DNA of 6,066 nucleotides from Ruminococcus sp. GTDB lineage: Bacteria; Bacillota_A; Clostridia; Oscillospirales; Ruminococcaceae. The first letter of the stretch is position 1, and every line of letters begins with the position of its first letter. The notes below the pieces were generated by a model. It was not told where the DNA came from, did not search any database, and saw only the letters and a program-made list of their open reading frames with translations. Below, piece after piece: positions 1 to 4,947 of the stretch. The DNA lies in NCBI GenBank assembly GCA_017418765.1, contig JAFOMV010000008.1, forward strand, positions 1 through 6,066, written 5' to 3'. Made by a program: the position numbers and the translations under genes.

Positions 1-1673
1 CAACCACAACTACTACAACAACAACTACAACTGCAACAACAACCACACAGATCGCTACAGCAGTAGTCAAGATCGACAAGCAGGATGTTTACAGCAAGGA
101 AGTGCCTGGTGCTCAGCTTACGCTCACAGGTAAGGATAAGGCTGGCAATGCTATTATCTTCAATGCAGATAATGTAAGTATTGCTGATGATGCTAAGCTC
201 ATAAAGGGCAGCGGAGATTCTATTATCTGGAACTCAGGTACAGCTCCTACAACAGTTACTATCACAGACGGTACATATGTACTCCATGAGATAGCAGCTC
301 CAAATGGCTATGTAGTAGCAACAGACATCACTTTTGTTATCGATGACGGCAAGGTCGTTTCAGTTAACGGTGAGGCTTCATCAGCTGAAACTATCGTAAT
401 GGTAGACGAGGCTGAGGTTACAACAACTACAACAACCACTACTACGACAACCACTACTACGACAACAACTACAACAACCACTACCACAACAACCACCACA
501 ACCACTACTACAACAACCGAAACAACTACTACACAGATCGCTACAGCAGTAGTCAAGATCGACAAGCAGGATGTTTACAGCGCTGAGATCCCTGGTGCTG
601 AGCTTACACTCACAGGTACTGATAAGGATGGAAATACTGTAACATTCAACGATGGCGTTGTTGATACAGCAGATGACGCTAAGCTCGTTAAGGGCAGCGG
701 CGATTCACTCATCTGGATCTCAGGTTCAGCTCCTACAACAGTTGAACTCACAGACGGTACTTATGTACTTCATGAGATAGCAGCTCCTACAGGTTATGAA
801 GTTGCAACTGATATCACATTCGTTATCGATGACGGCAAGCTCGTATCAGTTGATGGTCAGGCATCATCATCTGAGACTATCGTAATGGTAGACGAGGCTA
901 TCCCGACAACTACATCTACAACTACTACAACTACAACAACCACTACTATTACCGAGACAGAAGCTGCAACAACTGTTATAGCTACTGCTGAGGTAAAGAT
1001 CGATAAGCAGAACGTTTACAGCGAAGAAGTTCCCGGCGCTGAGCTTACCCTCACAGGTAAGAATAGCGATGGCAGCACCATCACATTTGCTGAAGATGCT
1101 ATTGAACTTGGTCAGGACGCAGTTCTCGTAAGAGGCAGCGGCGATGATCTCAGCTGGATCTCAGGCAACGGTCCTACATCTGTTAAGCTCACAGACGGTA
1201 CTTATGTACTTCATGAGGTTGCAGCTCCTACAGGATATGTAGTTGCTACAGATATCACATTCGTTATCGAGGAAGGTGAGGTAGTATCAGTTGACGGTGA
1301 GGCTACATCAGATCATACAATTACTATGGTCGATGAGGCTGAGGTTACAACTACGACAAGTGCTATACAGCTTAATGAGGAGGTAACAACTTCTACAATA
1401 GGCGGTATCATCGATGGCGGAGATGTAACAAATTCAACCACTACAACTACAACAACTACTACTACTGCAACTACAACTCCGGCAGTTACCGCAGTTCCTG
1501 CAACTACCGCATCATCAGGCGGTTCATCAAGCGGCTCCAAGTCATCAGGCGGTTCAGGAAGCAAAACAAATGCTCCTAAGACAGGCGTAAATGGCGTTGG
1601 CGCTGTTGTGGCTGTACTTGCTCTTGCAAGCGCAGGTGCATATCTCGCTCGTTCGAGAAAGCATGATGATTAA
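1..1673 (+). CDS. Cell-wall-anchored Cna-B (SpaA/prealbumin-like) repeat surface protein, 5' partial
   Basis: The 3' part of a secreted surface protein; the reading frame enters from outside the window (codons start at base 3), so the ATG at 102 is internal. About 556 residues are visible: a threonine linker, then three 120-residue Cna-B domains (54-413, 540-899, 981-1340) separated by threonine linkers, a Ser/Gly/Thr stalk, an APKTG sorting motif (1572-1586), a hydrophobic segment (GAVVAVLALASAGAYLA) and the basic tail RSRKHDD. This is the class of Gram-positive adhesin or scaffold that sortase joins to peptidoglycan. Each domain has the family's E-x-A-A-P-x-G-Y motif, and Lys, Glu and Asp sit where an intramolecular isopeptide bond would form. 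The ligand is unknown. The gene is probably transcribed alone or as the last gene, since a strong terminator follows. Family assignment is firm; binding role is inference. Confidence 0.9.
   Translation, partial: TTTTTTTTTTATTTTQIATAVVKIDKQDVYSKEVPGAQLTLTGKDKAGNAIIFNADNVSIADDAKLIKGSGDSIIWNSGTAPTTVTITDGTYVLHEIAAPNGYVVATDITFVIDDGKVVSVNGEASSAETIVMVDEAEVTTTTTTTTTTTTTTTTTTTTTTTTTTTTTTTTTETTTTQIATAVVKIDKQDVYSAEIPGAELTLTGTDKDGNTVTFNDGVVDTADDAKLVKGSGDSLIWISGSAPTTVELTDGTYVLHEIAAPTGYEVATDITFVIDDGKLVSVDGQASSSETIVMVDEAIPTTTSTTTTTTTTTTITETEAATTVIATAEVKIDKQNVYSEEVPGAELTLTGKNSDGSTITFAEDAIELGQDAVLVRGSGDDLSWISGNGPTSVKLTDGTYVLHEVAAPTGYVVATDITFVIEEGEVVSVDGEATSDHTITMVDEAEVTTTTSAIQLNEEVTTSTIGGIIDGGDVTNSTTTTTTTTTTATTTPAVTAVPATTASSGGSSSGSKSSGGSGSKTNAPKTGVNGVGAVVAVLALASAGAYLARSRKHDD
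54..413 (+). repeat. Cna-B domain repeat 1
   Basis: First complete 120-residue domain, from ATAVVKIDKQD to IVMVDEA. By analogy with the CnaB2 domain of streptococcal FbaB, the bond-forming residues would be Lys at codon 78-80 (the second K of VKIDK), catalytic Glu at 288-290 (LHEIAAP) and Asp at 405-407 (MVDEA). Two other repeats of exactly the same length follow. Confidence 0.85.
420..533 (+). repeat. Low-complexity poly-threonine linker (33 uninterrupted Thr, then E, then 4 Thr)
   Basis: Codons 420-518 are all threonine (mixed ACA, ACT, ACC, ACG), followed by Glu and four more Thr. There are internal near-tandem DNA repeats, for example two copies of a 15-mer at 432-446 and 447-461. Such linkers probably act as extended, O-glycosylatable stalks that space the Cna-B domains. 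The mixed codons reduce but do not remove the chance of slippage. A shorter related linker lies at 903-974 (TTTSTTTTTTTTTTITETEAA in protein, written here only once), and the end of another at 3-47. Confidence 0.85.
540..899 (+). repeat. Cna-B domain repeat 2
   Basis: Second 120-residue domain. Predicted isopeptide residues are Lys 564-566, Glu 774-776 (LHEIAAPTGYEVATD) and Asp 891-893 (IVMVDEA). Its beginning is identical at DNA level to repeat 1 over 51 bp (45-95 versus 531-581), whereas the interiors differ, including GTDKDGNTV versus GKDKAGNAI. Confidence 0.85.
981..1340 (+). repeat. Cna-B domain repeat 3
   Basis: Third 120-residue domain and the most diverged. It starts ATAEVKIDKQN and ends ITMVDEA. 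Predicted isopeptide residues are Lys 1005-1007, Glu 1215-1217 (LHEVAAPTGY) and Asp 1332-1334, so all three key positions are kept in every repeat. It shares a 30-bp identical block with repeat 2 (747-776 and 1188-1217). Confidence 0.85.
1569..1670 (+). other. C-terminal cell-wall sorting signal (NAPKTG, membrane segment, basic tail)
   Basis: NAPKTG is followed by a short VNGV spacer, a hydrophobic stretch of about 18 residues and RSRKHDD. This is the tripartite layout of a sortase substrate, with Ala in place of the usual Leu of LPXTG. Cleavage would be expected between Thr and Gly (1581-1586). The cognate sortase is not in this window. Confidence 0.85.
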
Positions 1674-1708
1674 TGATCGTAAGTCAGCAATGACGGACGA
1701 ATAAAGCT

Positions 1709-1747
1709 AACGGCTCCCGTTTTCGGGGGCCGTTTCCTTTTTCTTTT
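1709..1747 (+). terminator. Rho-independent terminator of the Cna-B protein gene
   Basis: An 11-bp stem, AACGGCTCCCG (1709-1719) with CGGGGGCCGTT (1724-1734), has one T-G wobble and a TTTT loop. It is followed by the T-rich tract TCCTTTTTCTTTT. It lies 35 bp after the stop codon. Confidence 0.92.
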
Positions 1748-1756
1748 ATAAAATCC

Positions 1757-1785
1757 TTGTCAAAAATAAAAAAACGTGTTATAAT
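1757..1785 (+). promoter_or_regulatory. Sigma-A type promoter for the corA transcript
   Basis: TTGTCA (1757-1762), a 17-bp spacer and TATAAT (1780-1785) give a near-consensus housekeeping promoter. The expected transcription start is near 1792, about 357 nt before the corA start codon, so the mRNA carries a long leader. Confidence 0.85.
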
Positions 1786-2025
1786 AAATATGTACTCAAT
1801 AACCGCCTTTATGGCGGTTATTTCCCCGAACTTTGTTCGTGGAGCGCAGATTCTTTATAATATTAGGAATTTGCGCATCACATTTCTTTGTGTCAAGCTC
1901 ATTTTTTCCCTGAATGGCAAAACATAGTGCAGGAAAATTTATCAATATCATATTTTTTCTTGCTGAGCAGACATTAATAAAGTTTATGCGGAATGGTTCC
2001 GTAAATCTATTATCGGAGGTGCGTT

Positions 2026-2109
2026 ATGAGCCCTGACCCTTGCGGGAGCTTGAAAATTTATCCCTTGATACGGCGCTGGCTCATGCTCTCTGACCTTCGC
2101 CGTAAATAA
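2026..2109 (+). CDS. Candidate MgtL-like leader peptide upstream of corA (27 aa)
   Basis: A short ORF opens with ATG 2026 and a strong ribosome site, GGAGGT at 2015-2020, five bases upstream. It ends at TAA 2107-2109. The peptide starts MSPDPCGSLK, continues IYPLIRRW and ends LMLSDLRRK. Enterobacterial MgtL, as I recall it, is [17 protein letters not shown]. Its N-terminal Glu/Pro/Asp/Pro run destabilises the ribosome when Mg2+ is low and so controls transcription into mgtA. Both peptides share M-x-P-D-P at the start and P-L-x-R-R-x-L-x-L later, and both precede a divalent-cation transporter. The start codon lies in a possible 7-bp stem (ATGAGCC 2026-2032 with GGCTCAT 2078-2084). The stop codon lies in the loop of the 2096-2116 hairpin. 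The ORF is in the same frame as corA, 39 bp upstream. Translation is well supported by the ribosome site; function is inference. Confidence 0.62.
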   Translation: MSPDPCGSLKIYPLIRRWLMLSDLRRK

Positions 2110-2116
2110 CGGCGAA
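2096..2116 (+). promoter_or_regulatory. Hairpin over the end of the leader ORF
   Basis: TTCGCCG (2096-2102) pairs with CGGCGAA (2110-2116). The loop TAAATAA contains the leader stop codon. A bulged A extends the stem to CC/GG. A ribosome finishing or stalled on the leader ORF would melt this hairpin. The right arm runs into AAAGGAG (2114-2120), a ribosome-site-like sequence about 28 nt before the corA ATG. There is no U tract, so it is not an intrinsic terminator by itself. Confidence 0.55.
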
Positions 2117-2148
2117 AGGAGCTGTCTGTATTATCTTGCAGGCAAATA

Positions 2149-3081
2149 ATGAATATGATCAGTTTTATAACTTCTGAAAACGGTGTTCTGCGTGAGCTTG
2201 AAGCACCCGAAGCAGGATGCTGGATATCCGTTGTAGACCCTAACCCTGAGGAGGTAAGGGAACTTATCGAGGAATATGGACTCGACAGCGGATTTGTAAG
2301 GTCATCAATAGATGAGGAGGAATCATCACGTATCGAGCGTGAGGATGATCAGACTCTCGTTATCATCGATACCCCTGTATCATCAGTGGATGATGACAAG
2401 ACAAAAAATTTCTACACAATGCCTATGGGCATCATAATCACAGATGAGTATGTATTTACCATCTCAATAAAGGAAACACAGATAATCAAGGAGGCTATGC
2501 GAGGCGGAATAAGGAATCTGCGCCCTGCATTCAAGACACGTTTTGTGCTTCAGCTTCTTCTGAGAATAGCGGCACTTTTCCTCACTTATCTGAAACAGAT
2601 AGATAAGATATCATCCGCAGCAGAACAGGAACTCCATGATGCTATGAAGAATGAGCTGCTTATGCAGCTTCTTGCACTTGAAAAATCATTGGTATATTTC
2701 TCTACTTCACTTAAAGCAAATGAAGCGACTATCGAAAAGATATTCCGGGGCAGAGTGATAAAACTGTATGATGAGGATCAGGACTTACTTGAGGATGTTC
2801 TCATCGAAATGAAACAGGCGATAGAGATGTCAAGCATATACACGGGCATCCTTTCAAGTATGATGGATGGTTTTTCATCGGTAATATCAAACAATCTGAA
2901 TATCGTAATGTGGCGCCTTACTATAGTTACTATCCTTATGGAGATACCTAATATCATATTTGCCCTTTACGGTATAAATACAGTCGATCTGCCTATTCCG
3001 TATACGTGGTTCCCGATATCGCTTGCGGCGGTCCTTACAGCTATTGCAGCTGCTATATTGGTAAAATGGAAGAAAAAATAG
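2149..3081 (+). CDS. corA: CorA-family divalent metal cation transporter, GIN-motif variant
   Basis: 310-residue CorA/2-TM-GxN family channel for Mg2+ or a related divalent cation; it acts in the cytoplasmic membrane as a homopentamer. Residues about 1-245 form the acidic, helical cytoplasmic funnel, including the long helix ending near SSMMDGFSSVISNNLN. TM1 is about 254-274 and TM2 about 287-306, with a short loop and the basic C-terminus KWKKK. The signature after TM1 is YGIN (274-277) rather than YGMN. The GMN motif forms the selectivity filter, and GIN or GVN variants are known in ZntB-like members, so the cation specificity may differ. Length is typical. The ATG at 2149 has only a weak ribosome site (GCAGG 2138-2142), in contrast to the strong one on the leader ORF, which fits leader-dependent translation. 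The ATG at 2155 is an alternative start. Confidence 0.9.
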   Translation: MNMISFITSENGVLRELEAPEAGCWISVVDPNPEEVRELIEEYGLDSGFVRSSIDEEESSRIEREDDQTLVIIDTPVSSVDDDKTKNFYTMPMGIIITDEYVFTISIKETQIIKEAMRGGIRNLRPAFKTRFVLQLLLRIAALFLTYLKQIDKISSAAEQELHDAMKNELLMQLLALEKSLVYFSTSLKANEATIEKIFRGRVIKLYDEDQDLLEDVLIEMKQAIEMSSIYTGILSSMMDGFSSVISNNLNIVMWRLTIVTILMEIPNIIFALYGINTVDLPIPYTWFPISLAAVLTAIAAAILVKWKKK

Positions 3082-3090
3082 TACTGTTTC

Positions 3091-3118
3091 AAAGGTGCAC
3101 AGAGATGTGTGCCTTTTT
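3091..3118 (+). terminator. Rho-independent terminator of corA
   Basis: AAAGGTGCACA (3091-3101) pairs with TGTGTGCCTTT (3106-3116) across a GAGA loop, with two G-T wobbles, and the stem runs into TTTTT. It starts 9 bases after the corA stop codon. Confidence 0.88.
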
Positions 3119-3133
3119 AGTTATATTTACAAA

Positions 3134-3145
3134 AAAACATGTTTT
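3134..3145. promoter_or_regulatory. Perfect 12-bp palindrome beside the sigma-operon promoter
   Basis: AAAACATGTTTT ends two bases before the TTGACA -35 box. The position suits an operator for an activator or repressor, but the AT-rich arms could also arise by chance. Confidence 0.3.
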
Positions 3146-3147
3146 CG

Positions 3148-3176
3148 TTGACAGAGGAAGTGAAATATGATAAAAT
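3148..3176 (+). promoter_or_regulatory. Sigma-A type promoter of the ECF sigma operon
   Basis: TTGACA (3148-3153), a 17-bp spacer and TAAAAT (3171-3176) make a close match to consensus. The expected start is near 3183, giving a leader of about 165 nt. The operon thus appears to be read by the housekeeping sigma factor. I saw no obvious AAC-type ECF promoter, so autoregulation is not shown by the sequence. Confidence 0.85.
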
Positions 3177-3190
3177 ATAAATTGAGATAG

Positions 3191-3222
3191 TTTTTTTTAT
3201 TGAAATATCGCAATTTCAATAA
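3191..3222 (+). other. T8 run and 10-bp AT-rich hairpin in the sigma-operon leader
   Basis: Eight T residues (3191-3198) lie a few bases after the predicted transcription start. They overlap a hairpin TTATTGAAAT (3197-3206) with ATTTCAATAA (3213-3222), loop ATCGCA. A U run this close to the start can cause slippage by RNA polymerase. The rest of the leader to 3347 is AT-rich with only a weak TTTGTA/TACAAA pairing. Confidence 0.4.
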
Positions 3223-3347
3223 TTACACGGCTTTATATTTGTACAACAATACAAAGTTTCGTTCAAACAGTAAAAAAGTGCCCCATTTCAAGCATTTATT
3301 TATAAGGGGAGTTATTGTCCGAAAGAAGATACAGTCTTTGGAGGGAA

Positions 3348-3845
3348 GTGATAGCCTTGATCGAGCACGAAACTTGCGAAAAAATCATACAGACTTACTA
3401 CAAAGAGATATACAGCTACTGCTTCGCAAAGCTCAGTTACAGGCAACATCCTGCCGAGGATTGTACTCAGGAGGTATTCATTGTATTTTTTTCAAAGCAT
3501 GAAAAACTCAGCGGTACAGACAACATAAGGCTGTGGCTCTACCGTACTGCGGATAATATCATCAAAGCCTACATCCGTAAGAATTACGGCCATGAAGTGA
3601 GCATCGAGGATAACCCCGAGGTGTATAATATACCTGCGGAAAGCAGCTTCCCCGATGAATCCGCTGACGATCCCTTTGAAGTGCTTACCGAGGAGGAGAA
3701 AAAACTCCTTGAAGCTTACTATGACACTGATTACGGACAAAGAAGCGCTGCTGCAAAGAAAATGGGGATATCTCTTGCAGCTATGTATCAGAGAGTGCAT
3801 AAGATCAAAAAGAAACTAAGAGATGATCCAGAGAGAAAAGGCTGA
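3348..3845 (+). CDS. ECF-type (sigma-70 family) RNA polymerase sigma factor
   Basis: 165-residue alternative sigma factor directing RNA polymerase to a dedicated promoter set. Region 2 covers about residues 11-80. It includes AEDCTQEVFIVFF (36-48), the acidic core-binding and -10 reading segment, and WLYRTADNIIKAYIRKN (63-79). Region 4 covers about 112-158, with LTEEEKKLLEAYY followed by a helix-turn-helix, RSAAAKKMGISLAAMYQRVHK. Length is typical for ECF factors with no extra C-terminal domain. The start is uncertain because no ATG is in frame near the beginning. GTG 3348 follows GGAGGG (3340-3345) closely. TTG 3357 is 11 bases after the same site, and TTG 3315 follows GGGGAG (3306-3311). 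It is the first gene of an operon with a membrane regulator and a wall protein, and expression depends on the upstream consensus promoter. Its targets are not visible. Confidence 0.85.
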   Translation: MIALIEHETCEKIIQTYYKEIYSYCFAKLSYRQHPAEDCTQEVFIVFFSKHEKLSGTDNIRLWLYRTADNIIKAYIRKNYGHEVSIEDNPEVYNIPAESSFPDESADDPFEVLTEEEKKLLEAYYDTDYGQRSAAAKKMGISLAAMYQRVHKIKKKLRDDPERKG

Positions 3846-3900
3846 TAATATCAGCACGAATGATAGGGAAGGAAACAGGCTGCTTTAGCACTGCCGCCTG
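3841..3900 (+). other. Structured spacer between sigma factor and membrane regulator genes
   Basis: The 84-bp gap holds two inverted repeats. GCTGATA-A-TATCAGC (3841-3855) spans the sigma stop codon. A nested hairpin follows, CAGGC 3876-3880 with GCCTG 3896-3900 enclosing TGCT-TT-AGCA (3881-3890). No T tract follows either, so they are more likely to affect mRNA stability or the translation ratio than termination. The ribosome site AAGGAG for the next gene lies just after. Confidence 0.4.
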
Positions 3901-3929
3901 CAATGTATGGAAAAAGGAGTGATGTTCGG

Positions 3930-4937
3930 ATGAAAGAAACAGATAGTAATATTCCGAATAGTCTGACTGATGAAGCAATGCTGAGCGATCTGCAGCATAT
4001 GCTTGATGAGGAACTGGCAAAGCCTGATGATGAGAAAGACTTTGATGCCATTCAGGAGATCACGTCCGCTATGGTTGAACTGGCTGACATACAGCCTCCG
4101 CCTCCGCCCTCAGCAGACTTTATTATCAATAAAGCAGCAGAAAGAAGAAGGTCTAAGAGGATAAGTCATATCCGCCGTTTTACAGCAGCACTCAGCGCTT
4201 GCTTTGTAGTCGGCATATCCCTTAACTTCTACACTCTTGCTACTTACGGAGAAAATATATTCGAGGCTATACTCAAAAGAACAAGAAGCGGTTTCACTAT
4301 AGATCTTTCACGTATGGCTCATAACGATGACAGAGCGCTTCCTGTAACAACTCAGGAGCATCATGAGATAAGGGTAACAGGTACGGCATGGTATGACCCG
4401 TTCCTGCCATGGCTGTCTATTACAACCAAAGCGCCTGTAACTACGGTCACTACTGAAACATCGGCTGATGTTAAGGAGAATGAAGTCCATGACAAAATGG
4501 CTGAGTATGTAGCTGACAGCATGAAGGCTCTTTGCAGTGAACACGATGTTGTTCCGTTTGTTCCTTCTAAGATACCGCCGGAAATGGCATTCAACGGTTC
4601 CTTTGATCTGAAGGAATCCCACTACGAGCATATGGAGGATTCTGAGGACTTCGATTTTGTGTTCGATAATGGCCACAAACAGCTTTTCAAGATAACACTT
4701 GAAAAGTACAGATCAGAGGATGATCTGCCCGAGGTCCTTATCCCAAGTGATAATACCGATTATATCGAGGGCGAGAGAAACGGTACTCATGTATACGCTT
4801 TCCCGAACAGAAACAGGGTAACAGCAATTTTCGTACATGAGAATATCACATATACTATTACAGGTTATAACATTTCCGCTGATGCCATAATGGAGCTTGC
4901 CTACAGCTTCGTGCCGTCCGATCAGGACATTAAGTGA
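3930..4937 (+). CDS. Single-pass membrane protein with DUF4367-like C-terminus; probable anti-sigma/sensor partner of the ECF factor
   Basis: 335 residues with the layout of a membrane-bound anti-sigma factor. The acidic cytoplasmic N-terminus (1-82) has a QPPPPP run at 55-60 and ends in ERRRSKRISHIRR. One membrane segment lies at about 84-104 (FTAALSACFVVGISLNFYTLA), followed by an extracellular part. A Thr-rich linker (166-178) separates it from a C-terminal beta-rich region (about 205-330). That region's end, GTHVYAF...ITYTITGYNISADAIMELAYSF, resembles the DUF4367 domain seen in Firmicute sigma-operon proteins. There is no HxxxCxxC zinc anti-sigma motif. I chose ATG 3930 because AAGGAG (3914-3919) precedes it; ATG 3903 lacks a ribosome site. 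It lies directly after the sigma gene and 10 bp before the wall-protein gene. Holding the sigma factor inactive until an envelope signal arrives is inference from gene order and topology. Confidence 0.72.
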   Translation: MKETDSNIPNSLTDEAMLSDLQHMLDEELAKPDDEKDFDAIQEITSAMVELADIQPPPPPSADFIINKAAERRRSKRISHIRRFTAALSACFVVGISLNFYTLATYGENIFEAILKRTRSGFTIDLSRMAHNDDRALPVTTQEHHEIRVTGTAWYDPFLPWLSITTKAPVTTVTTETSADVKENEVHDKMAEYVADSMKALCSEHDVVPFVPSKIPPEMAFNGSFDLKESHYEHMEDSEDFDFVFDNGHKQLFKITLEKYRSEDDLPEVLIPSDNTDYIEGERNGTHVYAFPNRNRVTAIFVHENITYTITGYNISADAIMELAYSFVPSDQDIK

Positions 4938-4947
4938 GGGCAGCGGA

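Larger units (their letters stand above)
1792..2148 (+). promoter_or_regulatory. Long structured 5' leader of the corA mRNA
   Basis: This gene-poor stretch contains several hairpins. Hairpin A has a 10-bp stem, 1798-1807 with 1813-1822, loop TTTAT. Hairpin B pairs CGAAC 1827-1831 with GTTCG 1835-1839 and has flanking CC/GG. Hairpin C pairs GCGCAGATTC 1844-1853 with GAATTTGCGC 1867-1876. Hairpin D pairs CGGAA 1989-1993 with TTCCG 1997-2001, extended by TTTA/TAAA. A leader ORF (2026-2109) and a hairpin over its end follow. T6 runs occur at 1902-1907 and near 1953-1958 but without a clean GC stem immediately before them, so I do not call an intrinsic attenuator. I could not match the leader to the Mg2+ M-box, yybP-ykoY, NiCo or TPP riboswitch patterns I know. 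A regulatory role is inferred from length, structure and the downstream transporter. Confidence 0.6.

Noticed and set aside
420..533. CRISPR-like or tandem-repeat array
   Set aside because: The repetitive DNA is coding threonine in frame with a surface protein; there are no uniform repeats with unique spacers.
308..565. Minus-strand ORF rich in valine, opposite the threonine linker (also 1313-1564)
   Set aside because: It is the mirror of ACN threonine codons read as NGT valine codons; no ribosome site or plausible protein fold, and it overlaps a clear gene.
1902..1907. Intrinsic attenuator ending in the T6 run of the corA leader
   Set aside because: Only a 4-bp CACA/TGTG stem lies just before it, too weak and too distant for a convincing terminator.
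1792..2148. Mg2+ M-box, yybP-ykoY, NiCo, c-di-AMP or TPP riboswitch, or T-box
   Set aside because: I looked for the conserved core motifs of each and found none in the right order; only generic hairpins and the leader ORF are supported.
3200..3502. 100-codon plus-strand ORF overlapping the sigma gene start
   Set aside because: Non-ATG start, no ribosome site, low-complexity N-terminus, and it overlaps the sigma factor in another frame.
3492..3800. Minus-strand ORF inside the sigma factor gene
   Set aside because: Shadow of the coding strand, with no family features.
4308..4676. Minus-strand ORFs within the membrane regulator gene (also 4361-4594, 4713-5006)
   Set aside because: They lie wholly opposite a well-supported gene and show no recognisable domain or start signal.
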